64,000 nucleotides of DNA. Origin: Viola odorata (lineage: Eukaryota; Streptophyta; Magnoliopsida; Malpighiales; Violaceae). Under the pieces are notes generated by a model. It was not told the origin of the DNA and did no database searches. It saw nothing but the letters and a program-made list of their open reading frames with translations. Below, in pieces: positions 53,157-64,000 of this stretch (positions are counted from its first letter, which is position 1; each line of letters opens with the position of its first letter). The stretch spans positions 630,001-694,000 of the forward strand of contig OY829546.1 of NCBI GenBank assembly GCA_963691705.1. The letters are read 5' to 3'. Both the position numbers and the translations under genes were made by a program.

Positions 53157-54252
53157 TTCTTCAATCAGTTTGTTCAGAGGAGGGAGGAAGAGAGAAATGG
53201 GTGAAAAAGCGGTGGATTTTGAGAGATTCTTCTGGGTGGTGGTGTGGAAGAAGAGAGAATCCTAACGTGAATTTATTTCCCTCGTATTCGTATTCTCATC
53301 AATCTAAGCTTTTTTATTTTTTTGGTCAAATAATCAATCTAAGTGAGAGATTGAAGAAGCAGCGTTCAACGATGGATGGCTTTTGGGCCCACTTTATTTC
53401 ATGTGCTCCAATCTTTCCATCAATTAGAACAGTATACCTACTAACCAGCTCAGAGAATGGGCTTGTGGGATGGGCTTTCATTTTCCAAGAAGCCCATTTT
53501 TTAAAAAGGTAAAAGGACAAAACTGAAAAATTAAAAAGTATAGGGGATGATGGGGGGGTCAATCATCAATGACTCCATGGATTTATCTGGTTTCTTGAAC
53601 TTGAAGTAGGTAATGGATCTAAAATTTAAAAGCGAAAAGAATGCTATTTACCTGCAAAATGCAGTATAAATTGTTTTTATACTCATAGTCATAATCATTA
53701 GTCGTAATTTAACATGACATGATTGAAACTTTAAAAAGTAAAGTTGTTTTTGTGAGCATTGACTTTTAAGATGGCAGAAGAACAATACATTGAGCTACAA
53801 TCACATTTTAATAACGTGAATATTAATGTCTTTGTCATGAATATTTTATATCAAACAGTGACTACATTTGTTGCAAAGAATTTTTTAGCCGTGCGACCAA
53901 TCATACACTTTGTTTGCTTTTTCTACACCTTTGATTTTATTATTTTTTGACCCTTTGTTTGATTTTTTTTATCACATTAATAAATAAAATAAAATCAATT
54001 CACATCCGAAACACTAAATAAAAAAAGTTAGAACGGTGTGCAAGTTACATTAATGGGCCCAATAAAAAAATCACATCTAGGTTCAAACAATGGAATGGAC
54101 CATTAATCCAGCCCTCTAGTTTCTCATTTTTAAGTTCCTATAAATTCTTTCATCTTAATTTCTCGTCACTACATTTTCACAATCTCCTTAATTCAAGAAT
54201 TTATGAAATTCGTTTTTTTCCTTTTTCATCTAAAATAATAAAAGAAAGAAAC
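53157..54252. other. Intergenic, with one arm of an inverted repeat
   Basis: DnaJ-gene promoter side plus AT-rich DNA upstream of the VQ gene. It contains 53695-53825, an arm inverted relative to 58394-58531. The plus-strand frames here (for example 53099-53512) have no recognisable domain. Confidence 0.5.
53695..53825 (+). repeat. Inverted repeat arm flanking the VQ gene (left)
   Basis: About 130 bp matching the reverse complement of 58394-58531 with scattered differences, including GAGCATTGACTTTTAAGATG and AGCTACAATCACATTTTAAT. Probably two insertions of one MITE-like family in opposite orientation. Confidence 0.7.
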
Positions 54253-54735
54253 ATGGAAAGACGACGCCTCAAATCCATAGCTTCCACTCCAACAGAGCCG
54301 ACAACGTTTGTTCAAGCCGACACAAACACGTTTAGAGACCTTGTCCAAAAACTAACCGGCTTACCTACACAACACAAAAGAACAATATCCCATCTTGTGG
54401 GGCCCACCGCACCGCGCCGGACAACATTCAAGCTTCAAGAACGGAGACGCGCTATGAGGAACCTTGGAATGAAGCTGCATGGTCGTCATGATCATCACCT
54501 GGTGGACTCCGTACCGGTTCAGAGCCCAGTGACCCCACTATTAGTCTCGAGCCTAGGTACTGGCGATGAGTCACCATCGTCGTCGTCATCCTCATTCGAG
54601 GAGGAGAAGGCCATAGCGGAGAAGGGGTTTTATTTGCATCCATGGCTGTTGAGCACACCAAGAGAGAGTGATCAGCCACCGGAGCTCTTGATTCTGTTCC
54701 CACTGAGTTCACCGAGTCAGATGAATCGGGGTTGA
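54253..54735 (+). CDS. VQ-motif protein
   Basis: Intronless gene for a 160-residue VQ-motif transcriptional cofactor. These nuclear proteins bind WRKY factors or MAP kinases in stress and defence signalling. The motif is FRDLVQKLTG at residues 27-36, the FxxxVQxLTG consensus. A basic FKLQERRR-NLGMKL region follows, then a serine run (SPSSSSSSFEEEKAIAEKGF) and the conserved C-terminal HPWLLSTPRE with the hydrophobic ELLILFPLSSP. That layout is typical of the subgroup with SP phosphosites (VQ4/VQ13/VQ31/VQ33-like). The frame is clean; the upstream leader is AT-rich. Confidence 0.88.
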   Translation: MERRRLKSIASTPTEPTTFVQADTNTFRDLVQKLTGLPTQHKRTISHLVGPTAPRRTTFKLQERRRAMRNLGMKLHGRHDHHLVDSVPVQSPVTPLLVSSLGTGDESPSSSSSSFEEEKAIAEKGFYLHPWLLSTPRESDQPPELLILFPLSSPSQMNRG

Positions 54736-56168
54736 GTTGTTTTACGTTTTCTTTTGGTAAGGAATGGTGTTGGAATTGACTGCTCCCACCTTCCATGATC
54801 AATGGAAAACATTGTTTGCAACTTGTAATTGGCAACTAGCGTTAATCATCTATTCCATACAAGGAAATTTCACCATGCATCACTCTGGTGAGTAACTGTT
54901 GCACATTATATTTTATTTATAGGCAGACTTTTTCACCACAACTATGGATGAGTCTGCATTTGCGTTGAGGGTCTTTTGAGAGCATGGTTCTACTTAAATT
55001 TTGGCACCCACGATCCATTTCCAACTATTTAGGTCAGACTGCGTAAAAAATCCTACTAGATTCATCACTATCATTCCGGGAATGGTTATGCTCATCTCAC
55101 TCTATACATATGGCAACTTGCCTCAACATTTTTCAATTAAGTTAATGATATCGCCACACGAGTAACTAACACTATATTCAAGAAACAATCCTACCAAGTT
55201 CAATGAAGAGTATTTCACCTTGATGCAGTAAATTAGTTTGTGGTATTTTTATTATTTTAAGTTGTCGGGTTATAGAGTAAATTAAAATATACCAGTTAAA
55301 CTTTATATAATTTATTTGTTTGAATAATATTAAGAAAAAATTCGATGTTATATTCTTTTGGGTTTTGGCTAAGGCATTACGTTTTTGTGCTAAATTAATT
55401 TACATATAATTTAAAATCAATTATTTAAGTATTTAAATATTTATTTATTTACTAGAAATGTACTAATAAAACTCAATAAATGGTTAAACAAATATAAAAT
55501 ACTCTAACTACCCTAACTAAAATAAAATAAATTGATTCTTAAAATAACAAAATAAGTTAATATAACAATAATAAAATATAATAAAGGAGTATATGAAAAT
55601 TAGTAAACAAGGTGGCAATGTATAACATTACATGGCAATAAGTTATGGCAAATGATTTTTAGGTGTCTTTCTTTATTCAAGTGGATCAAGAAGTAAACAT
55701 CTGCCGTGTAAAACGGTTTGTATTAAGGTTAAGTGTTTTTGAACTTTAAATATCATTTCATTTGAATGTTGGATTGCTTTTTTATTTTATAATTTGAGTA
55801 TTTAAGTGTGTTTGAACTTTGAATATCATTTCATTTAAATATTGGATTGATTCTTTATTTTTAACTTTTGATCTACTTGATATTTTATTTTAATGTATTA
55901 TAAAATGCTACATCCATTAGACAGAAAATCAGTCGGTTCAATCCGGTTCAACTTTCTAAGATTGAACGGTTCGATGTGTAAATGACCCGAAATGATCCAA
56001 CGAGTCAATCCAGTCGAACCCCGATTGAACTCGGTTCAAACCGGTCAAACGAATCACTCCGGATCGGTTTTTAAAACACTGAGAGAGAGGCGTTTCAAGA
56101 ACATGGCTTCAAAGTTAGGAAATTTAGATTTTGAGATGGTTTTTGAAGGCAATTAGAAGTAGGGGTGT

Positions 56169-56500
56169 AAAATTACTCCCGATCTAGTAGCATATTAACT
56201 AATTTTATTAAGTATATATATTATTCATTCAAAATAGTGTGTTTAATACCTAAATGACGTCGTTTTGAAGGAAAAAAATAATTAATATGTAATTATAAAT
56301 AAAAATATTTAGATAATAATTGATATTTTATTCGAATCATAAATATATTTTAAAAAAATTAATAATGTAAGAAAATAAATAAATAAATAATAGGTAATAA
56401 TATATTAAAATTACTCCCGATCTAGTGGCAAACTCATTACCCATATGTACCACTAGCATATTAACTAATTTTATTAAGTGTATATATTAATTATTCAAAA
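56169..56500 (+). repeat. Direct repeat of an ACTCCCGATCTAGT block
   Basis: AAAATTACTCCCGATCTAGT followed by CATATTAACTAATTTTATTA occurs at 56169-56237 and again at 56407-56500. The second copy has about 27 extra bases between the two blocks. Origin unknown. Confidence 0.65.
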
Positions 56501-56564
56501 AATTATTGCATTTTTTTTCTCAATAAGCTAGAATATTTTTTTATTTTTATAATGATGATTATTA

Positions 56565-56850
56565 GATTCAACAGCATAACATTAATATTTGACTGTAAAT
56601 TTAAATACATAATCCTTATAATAAATGTATAGTTATGATTATTAGATTTAATAGTTAAGGTGACGTTAACCTTAAATTATTAATTTATGAACTTATAATC
56701 TTTACCATTGATAAATAGTTATGACTATTTTAGATTCAACAAATAAGGTGTCATTAGCATTAAACTATTAATTTAGAAACTAATATTTATAATATATGTG
56801 TTATGATTATCAAATTTAATAGTTGATGTGATATTAACAATAAATATCTA
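56565..56850 (+). repeat. Imperfect tandem repeat, about 85-bp period
   Basis: GATTATTAGATTYAAYAG-type words recur about every 80-90 bp at about 56567, 56637, 56724 and 56806, each followed by a TTAAC/TTAGC and ATTATTAATTTA-like segment. Strongly diverged AT-rich array. Confidence 0.45.
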
Positions 56851-57692
56851 AACTTATAGTTTTGTGCTTCATGTGGCCTTTTATGTTCCCGGCTATGTTG
56901 GATTATATAATTGCATAATTGTATAAAAAAGAGATTAACTAATCCTTAGTTTTATGATTATTTGAATCAATACTATAAGTATATATAGATCTGAGTTTAT
57001 AGTATAGGGTATTGATAATTCAATACAAGGCCTAGAGGGGGTGAATAGGCAATAAAAATATTTGCACAAGAGAGTAAGAAGGATAGTAAAACACAAGAAT
57101 TATAGTGGTTCTAATTCACAACCGAATTGTACTCCACTACCTAAAAACTTCACCCTTAAGATTTTCTAAAGTAAAATCATTTTTCCATTACCTTTAGCTT
57201 TTCTTGGTTTAGCTCTCAACCTTACAACCTATGATTTTTCCGAGCTCAACCACAACCTATGTTTTTTACAATGAGATAAGAACAACTACCCAATACCCAA
57301 AAGTGTTAGGTACACTTTTCAAACTTTTACAATTCAAATGGATAATATTGCAACAAAGAATTGGTGTACAAGATGATAAATGTATGACTAATAATCAACA
57401 CCAATAAATGCTCAATTTACCTTAAGAAGAAAGCTTTAATCAAACTCAAAAACGAATGCAAGAATGAATGAAAATAGTTGAGAGAAGCCTGCGTTGTAGA
57501 ATGTTGATTTTGTGAGTTTGTAAGAGAAATTAGTGTATGAACTTTGTAAGAGCTTCCTTAGGAAGTTAGAAAGTGATTTGAAATGAGTGTTTATAGTGTC
57601 AAGAGATTTGAAGCTCGTCCATAGAGGAAGGAGCAAAAACTAACCTTTTTTTTTCCAATTTTAGAAAGAATTGTTAGAGTTGTCAGACGCTC

Positions 57693-57830
57693 AGCGTCAT
57701 GACATTAACGACTATATGTTTCGAGCCAAAATTTTATCGTTAGCGTCATGACGCCAACGTCTTGGTGTTGGTGTCATTACGCTAGCTGCTGCCCATTTTC
57801 ACAAAAACCATTCCTGTTAGCGTCATGACG
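57693..57830 (+). repeat. Three AGCGTCATGACG palindromes
   Basis: AGCGTCATGAC at 57693-57703, TAGCGTCATGACG at 57741-57753 and TAGCGTCATGACG at 57818-57830, with a degenerate GTGTCATTACGC at about 57770. CGTCATGACG is a perfect palindrome. The surrounding GC content is higher than in the flanks. Confidence 0.6.
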
Positions 57831-58393
57831 AAACACATCCAACAACGCAAAGAAAGGTTTTTTTTTTAATTTATTTATGCGTACATGTGTTTCCTTGTGG
57901 AATCTTAGGAGGATCTCATTTGGGTTTTCTTTTCTAAAAATTAAGTTTTCTGCTTCCATGCATTTTTGTAATTGAGGTGTAGAAATAGTTATTTCTGTGA
58001 TTTTGTTTGATCGTAATGGTGAAATTGTTATTTGTTTTTTGTGTTAACCGGATATTCCTCAATATAAGTTTGGTTAATCATGAGAAATGGAGTATAGGAA
58101 TATATATTTTTTCTTTTTCTGCTTGTTAACTTGTTTCAGCTTTTTCTAGGGCGCAATGAGCTCTGTTTTGCTTTCGTATAAGGATTTTTCTCTGTTTGCA
58201 TTTTTTCCTAATTGGGTGTGGATGTTGTGCATGTACTACTTCTTTTGTGATAAATGAGCAAAAGGGTAAAGAAATAAATTTATTTCAGTTAAATTCTGTG
58301 GCACAAAACAATTAGTTCTACGAATTCAAGAGTTATGCACCAAAGTTATGAGAAGCCAATATTATTAAAGTAATATTTTTTATTGAGTTGATT

Positions 58394-58531
58394 GATGTTA
58401 TTAAAATGTGATTGTAGCTCGATATATTGTTCTTCTGCCATCTTAAAAGCCAATGCTCACAAAAAACAACTTTTCTTTTTAAAATTTCAATCATGTTATT
58501 TTAAATTACGACTAATCATATTTGTATTATA
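58394..58531 (-). repeat. Inverted repeat arm flanking the VQ gene (right)
   Basis: Reverse-complement partner of 53695-53825; see that entry. Confidence 0.7.
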
Positions 58532-58980
58532 TTATAACCCGATGATATAAAATATTACTAGTAAATAATAATTTTATACGTAAGAGTTAAACCAATAGCA
58601 ACTTTCTCTATAATAACGTATCTGTAGGGTGTCTAATTGGAATTGGATCATTTTATTATTGATGAATATGAAGTTCCAATCCTCTACGAACCGCAAGCAC
58701 AAAGCAAGCAACTCCTTCTCTATATTGTTGCTGTCACGGAGTTGCCATGTCCAATGAGCCAGAATTTAATCTAAAAAATGTGGTGTTAATTCAGTTTATT
58801 TGCTGTTAACTATACTTTTATTATACGTTTCAATAATCTTGAAGATATAATTTTTCTTCTCTTCTGCGAACTAATTTTGAAGACTTGGATTTGCCTAAAA
58901 AAGGAAGAAGGATGTGTAGAGTTGGACTATGGTGAGCTGAACAAATGCTAGCATCACAATTACTGTTGATAAGTGTGACT

Positions 58981-59010
58981 GGCACTGGCACTGGCACTGG
59001 CACTGGCACT
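58981..59010 (+). repeat. (GGCACT)5 microsatellite
   Basis: Five exact tandem copies of GGCACT in otherwise AT-rich DNA. Confidence 0.9.
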
Positions 59011-60240
59011 AATTAATTTTAAATTTGAAGAGCTATAACCAGTCGTTCGGATACATGGGGTTGCTGTAACTGAATCTTTAAAGAAATTTATTTTTCTTGA
59101 CGTGTGCGAATTAAAGTTTAAGAATGGAAAGATAAAAGAAATAAAAAATAAATATAAGATGAGACATTTTATAAAAATCGTGTGGGTTTTTATTTCAATT
59201 TGATAATCTCTCGAAACATTTCACTCACGTAACAAAGAAAGGAAAAGTTGTTTTGCACTTTTTTCTTTTTCCCAATTCTCGGGTGTTTTTTTTAGCCTTT
59301 TTTAGTAGGAAATTAATTTTATCAGAACATTGTCAGACTTAAAAAATGTAATTCTTCCAATATAATTTATGTTATTTTCACGACTCAAACTAAAAACCTT
59401 AGTTATTTTTACCTCTTGATTATAGTAAATGTTGGTTTTGTTCACATTTTACCATCATGGTGTGTTTTTCTCTTTTCGGCTAATTGGGCTTCTTAATTCC
59501 TGTTTTCGAGACTCATCTTGACCCATTTCACGTGCGGCCCTTCACGTTTTCCTCTCTTAAAGCCCAATTTCATTCCAGGCTCCCATTTTGGGAATGCATG
59601 CACCACAGCACACGTATTGGTCAAAGGAAAAAATGTACAAATAGCATATAAAAAGCCCAATGGTATCCGTCTTTTAATAAATATTTTTTTTTTACGAATT
59701 TTTACTGTTCATAATACTTATTATTTTATTTTTTTTGAATCATATATTTTGTGCAAATGATAAAAAAAAAATTATGCATCAACCCAATTTGATAATGGTG
59801 TGATAATTTGAGTGAAAATTATAAATAAAAATAAAATAATGTGGAATAAAATAAGATAAAAAATCACCCCTACGAATTTTTACTATTCCAGAAAGTTATT
59901 CTTTCAAGACCGAAGAGAGTATTTTTTATTCGATAAGCAATTTCCATTTGATTTACCGACCAATTAGCAATGGTGTGTGTTTTCATGTTATGAATGCTTA
60001 AAAACGTAAAAAGAATTGAATGGGCGGAAGGTTGACTAACTACCCCTAAAGTGAGAGTCAACACTTGGGGACTCATGAAGTAAACTTTTCTTTTCCCGCA
60101 CGCACGATCCAATTGGACAGCCGGAGTTGCGTGGTGGCCCCCACTCCAATCCCATAGCGCTATAGCCTATAACAACAACATTAGTCATTAGCCAATTCTT
60201 TTCAGACACGGGAAAACCAAGCGCAAAAACCTCACCCAAT

Positions 60241-60654
60241 CTATGCGGCCCAAACCAGAAAAACCAGCAAATAAAATAAAATAGTGGTCATGTCTTTTCC
60301 GTCACTTTCATCGCTTTGTGGTCGTCTCGCCTTCCCAAGAATGAAAGAGCATCCTTTTTAATTCCCAGAATCTACTCTCCACTCTCTTGTTCGTGGATAC
60401 CGCTCGCCTGCGGGCTGCCCCTCTCTTTTTAATATTTTTTTCTTCTCTCCCGCTTTATATCAAGCACCTTACGGTCACTTCCACTGTATATCTCGCTCGC
60501 TCTATCTCTTCTTTCAAGTTTTGTTTCTTTGTCGTCTTGCTTTATAGATAAAATCCGTTTCTTTGTAGTACATGATAAGAATCGCCAATTAGTCTCTGAT
60601 TAATCGATTTCTCGTAGTGATACTGCTGCTGCTGCTGCTGCTGCTGCTTTCACC
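60241..60654 (+). promoter_or_regulatory. MGD1 promoter and 5' UTR with (CTG)8
   Basis: Pyrimidine-rich leader typical of plant genes. A TATA-like CTTTATATC is at about 60454-60462. Eight CTG triplets at 60623-60646 end nine bases before the start codon (60655). Confidence 0.5.
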
Positions 60655-63600
60655 ATGTACCACTCTTCCACCACAGCAGCGCAGGACTCTGCTCCTGTCT
60701 TCGATTTTGTAGCCCAACTGGGTCGTTATGCTTTCAACAATGCTCTTCAGTCCATTCAGTCGAATGGGTACTCTTCCCCCAAGTCCAATTTCTTATTCTT
60801 CGACACCCCTGCTGATCAAAGAAGGCGAAAAGTGACTACTGCATCGTTGAGTTCGGGTAGTAGAGGTGTTAGGACTGTCTGGAGTGAGTTTAATAGGGCA
60901 ATTAGATCTCATTGTGAGAGAATCCCGATGGGGTTCGCCTCGGTTCGGGTTAGTCCAGGTGATGACAATGGTCATGGTATTAGTGATGAGAATAGTAGTG
61001 TCGTGAGAGATGATGGTTCTGGTGGTTTGGTTGGCGAGGGGTCGCCTTTGAATGGCGTGGTAGCTGGGAAACCTAAAAGAGTTCTCATTCTCATGAGTGA
61101 TACTGGTGGAGGTCACAGAGCTTCTGCTGAGGCTATCAAAGCAGCCTTTCAGCAAGAATATGGCGATGAATATCAAGTAAGTTTTTGAAATTTTGATGGT
61201 TTCATCTACTTGCAAGTTTTTATTTGGTTGTTAATGCAATGGGATCTAATTAGCCTGGCATTGTGCTATTATTTTGTCACTTTGTTGTGCTTTGTTCTGT
61301 GAGTGTTGTTGGAAAACAACACACACATTTCAAAATTTTAATTTCTTCTGCTTGTAAGCAACTAAGTATCATGGTGGGTGGAAGATAACTAGTTTGTGTC
61401 TAGATGTGTATTTTTTGTTCTGTGTTTTAAGAGTGTATCCTGCAGGTGTTCATTACTGATTTGTGGACAGAACATACACCTTGGCCCTTTAATCAGTTGC
61501 CCAGGAGCTATAATTTCTTGGTCAAACACGGAACACTGTGGAAAATGACATATTATGGAACTGCGCCGCGTGTTATTCATCAATCTAATTTTGCTGCAAC
61601 TTCAATGTTTATAGCTCGGTGAGACAGTGCATTCACACTTTGCCAAATTGAACTTACAATTTTGTTTTTGATACCTGCTTTTGTTGTGGTATGATGACTG
61701 GTTCTCCTCTGATCCTTATTTTGTGTTCTTGTAGGGAGGTTGCAAAAGGGTTGATGAAATACAAGCCTGACATTATTATAAGTGTACACCCGTTGATGCA
61801 GCATGTTCCTCTTCGTGTATTGAAGGCAAAGGGTCTGTTGAATAAAATAGTTTTTACCACAGTAGTAACGGACCTTAGCACTTGTCATCCTACATGGTTG
61901 GTTTTTTATCCATTACCAATGTTTTGACCCCACCTTGTTTTCTGTATTATCTTATTTTTGTGTATCATTTTTTTAGGTTCCATAAGCTTGTAACGAGATG
62001 TTATTGCCCGTCGACAGACGTAGCGAGAAGGGCATTGAAAGCTGGTCTTCTACCCTCGCAAATCAAGGTTTTTGGGCTTCCTGTGCGACCATCCTTTGTT
62101 AAGCCTATCCGCTCAAAGGTTGTTATTGTTCTTGCTTGTTAACCTTTTAAACATCACTATGTGTTTTTGTACTTCGAAAGAATCTGTTATGGAAGGTAAG
62201 TTTTGATGTGTGCTATTTTTGAGTTGTGACTACTACATCACTATAATTTGCTAGTTGACTAGTGTAGGAAGCTGTTCCTAATGCGCTCATGGGAAGTGTG
62301 AAATCCATGGTTTTTTAGGTCAATATCATTTCTCAAGTGATGTTCTCATCTTTGGTTGTGGTTTTGTTATTGTTCTATATAGCTCAATCTGATACTTTGA
62401 ATGTCCAAACATTTGATCTTATTGATGATTAATATGCCATCCTGACCTTTTAGTTGCATCAGTTAAGTCTTTTTGTTGCAGCAGTTTCAACTTATTGGAT
62501 GATTATGACACAATTTTGTTGTATTTTCATAAACATGATGAGTTTTAGATTGTAAATTTCCTTCTTTTTTTCCTTCCGTGAAGTTGCAAGATGGTTTATT
62601 CATATGCTGAACCATTTCATGATTTTATAGCGAAGTTGAGATTCATTTGCTTGTTATTTGCCTTCTTAGATTTTCCATCTTGTAGGCTGAGCTTAGGAAA
62701 GAACTTGGAATGGATGTGAACCTTCCAGCGGTGTTACTAATGGGAGGAGGGGAAGGGATGGGCCCCATTGAGGCAACTGCAAGAGCACTTGGGGATTCAT
62801 TATATGACAAGACGCTTCAGGAGCCAATCGGTCAGGCTCTTGTGATATGTGGCCGCAATGAAAAGCTTGTTAATAGATTACGGTCAATTGATTGGAAGAT
62901 TCCAGTCCAGGTATTAATTTTTGCCTTTTGATTCCCGGAAAACATTTTTTGCACCCTGTTTCCATTGAAGTTCTCATAATTGTTCAGATTGGAGGGTCAA
63001 TTGGCTAGCAGTATTTGCTGGCTAATTATCTTATGTCTTTTTCTGCACTGTTCGTACTTCATAATAGATTTTATGCGGGTCAGCGCCTAAGTCTATCAAA
63101 AGATGCTAAATCTCATTGTCGTATACAGGTGAAGGGATTTGTCGCAAAGATGGAGGAATGCATGGGTGCCTGTGACTGCATTGTAACGAAGGTAATTTTT
63201 TCGCATGTATGAAATTTTCTGAATACTGTTTTCCAGACCCTAACAACTTTGTTTCTGTAGGCTGGGCCGGGGACCATCGCAGAAGCTTTGATACGGGGCT
63301 TGCCTATAATTTTGAATGGTTACATAGCTGGCCAGGTAAGTTGAATAGCCTGATTATAGAATCATCATATCTTGAATTTGACAGTACATTTCCTTTTGTT
63401 ATTTCCAATGTGAAATCCTCTTTGTGTCCCTTAGCTTGCATTCTTTATTCACTATTCTATCCTGAAACTACAGGAAGTAGGAAATGTGCCATATGTGGTA
63501 GAGAATGGATGTGGGAAATTTTCTAAATCGCCAACAGAAATTGCAAACATTGTTGCTCAATGGTTTGGTCCAAAGAAAGATGAACTCAGAGCTATGTCAC

Positions 63601-63716
63601 AAAACGCATTGAGGCTTGCAAGACCAGATGCTGTTTCCAAGATAGTACATGATCTACATGAGCTCGTTAGACAGAGAAACTCCATACCGCAGCAGCAGTA
63701 TACTTGGGCAACGTAA
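60655..63716 (+). CDS. MGD1: Monogalactosyldiacylglycerol synthase, type A
   Basis: Transfers galactose from UDP-galactose to diacylglycerol at the inner chloroplast envelope, making the main thylakoid lipid. Eight exons: 60655-61176, 61446-61618, 61735-61896, 61977-62118, 62686-62910, 63129-63191, 63261-63335 and 63474-63716; 534 residues, close to MGD1 of Arabidopsis. The Ser/Arg-rich N-terminus (first 100 residues, including [15 protein letters not shown]) is the transit peptide that separates type A from type B. GT-B (GT28) motifs are [12 protein letters not shown] (about 149-160), [38 protein letters not shown] and [20 protein letters not shown] with [10 protein letters not shown] (donor nucleotide site). 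All splice junctions keep phase. Nothing suggests damage. Confidence 0.95.
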
Positions 63717-64000
63717 CATACTTTTCGCCGAAATTTTATCGGAGTCCGGTAACGTTTGTATTGTTCATTGAAGTTTGGTTTCTGTTTGAATCTTGAAGCA
63801 GAGAAACTACTGTTTTTGGTATAAAAAATGCACGAGGGAGGAGCAGCACTGAAAGATTGATGATATCTTGATAGGAAACAACACTAATTTCCCCCCTAAC
63901 CATTGGTGTTGGACTTCTCACTCTCTGCTTTTGTTCGAGGTGCTGGATAACATTACTATCAGGTGGTTGCTTAATCTTCAAAATTACTGTATTGTCATGG
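63717..64000. other. MGD1 3' flank
   Basis: 3' UTR and downstream DNA to the window end. No feature is supported. Confidence 0.5.

Larger units (their letters stand above)
54736..60240. other. AT-rich intergenic region with degenerate repeats
   Basis: About 5.5 kb without a convincing gene. It contains GGTTCAA/CCGGTT-rich words at about 55930-56070, direct and tandem repeats at 56169-56850, a CGTCATGACG cluster at 57693-57830, the right arm of the VQ-flanking inverted repeat and a hexanucleotide microsatellite at 58981-59010. Short frames are AT-biased and lack domains. Confidence 0.6.

Noticed and set aside
53099..53512. 137-codon plus-strand open frame next to the DnaJ-type gene
   Set aside because: Overlaps the DnaJ exon 1 on the other strand and continues into AT-rich DNA. 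No domain, no splice context and an odd composition.
1..64000. tRNA, rRNA, CRISPR arrays, riboswitches, bacterial-type operons
   Set aside because: None seen on either strand; tRNA-like matches are only the primer binding sites of the LTR elements.

Overview
The window is nuclear DNA of a flowering plant, probably a eudicot. It has spliced GT-AG genes with close plant homologues (a chloroplast MGDG synthase, a VQ-motif protein, a plastid DnaJ-type zinc-finger protein), Athila-like Ty3/gypsy retrotransposons primed by a tRNA-Asp-type site, a TRIM and MITEs. No bacterial, organellar, CRISPR or operon features were seen.

Layout. (1) 1-13.4 kb is a mosaic of intron-containing fragments of at least seven unrelated genes: DRP3-type dynamin, PIG3-like quinone oxidoreductase, SKA2, a DnaJ-type zinc-finger gene, an EZH2-type methyltransferase resembling SWINGER, a DUF547 gene and a BIG-type ARF-GEF. 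They sit in two partly duplicated composite units with shared breakpoints. (2) 13.4-27.9 kb is the minus-strand body of a DRP3-like dynamin gene. Its introns carry a chromovirus remnant whose two LTRs are inverted relative to each other (14138-16504) and a TRIM (18347-26120), itself split by a 7.1-kb Athila-like derivative (18800-25883). (3) 28.4-31.0 kb is a minus-strand ZGPAT-like gene with one in-frame stop in exon 1. It is divergent from (4) a plus-strand SKA2 homologue at 31.2-51.9 kb. Exon 2 of SKA2 is split by a 19.3-kb Athila-like element (31530-50803), whose pol gene is in turn split by a 6.6-kb non-autonomous element, 'family B' (36519-43159). (5) 52.4-53.2 kb is an intact DnaJ-type zinc-finger gene. 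(6) 54.25-54.74 kb is an intact VQ gene. (7) 54.7-60.6 kb is AT-rich intergenic DNA with degenerate repeats. (8) 60.66-63.72 kb is a complete eight-exon MGD1 gene.

Each large element keeps a 5-bp target duplication: AATAA, ATGAT, GCCAG and TTACC; the TRIM has GTAAG/GTGAG. LTR comparison by eye gives no differences in the 7.1-kb element, at least four in family B and at least seven in the 19-kb element. That fits the nesting order.

The most unusual signals are as follows. One is the retroelement with two inverted LTRs, both U5 ends outward, that still has a target duplication. Another is a pair of family-specific short palindromes scattered through LTRs, UTRs and ORFs of the Athila-like family and of family B; in the first family the same DNA word is read in different frames. 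The third is two hairpins with compensatory changes, shared by the autonomous family and the non-autonomous family B. Element function is inferred from sequence only; exon limits were placed by eye.
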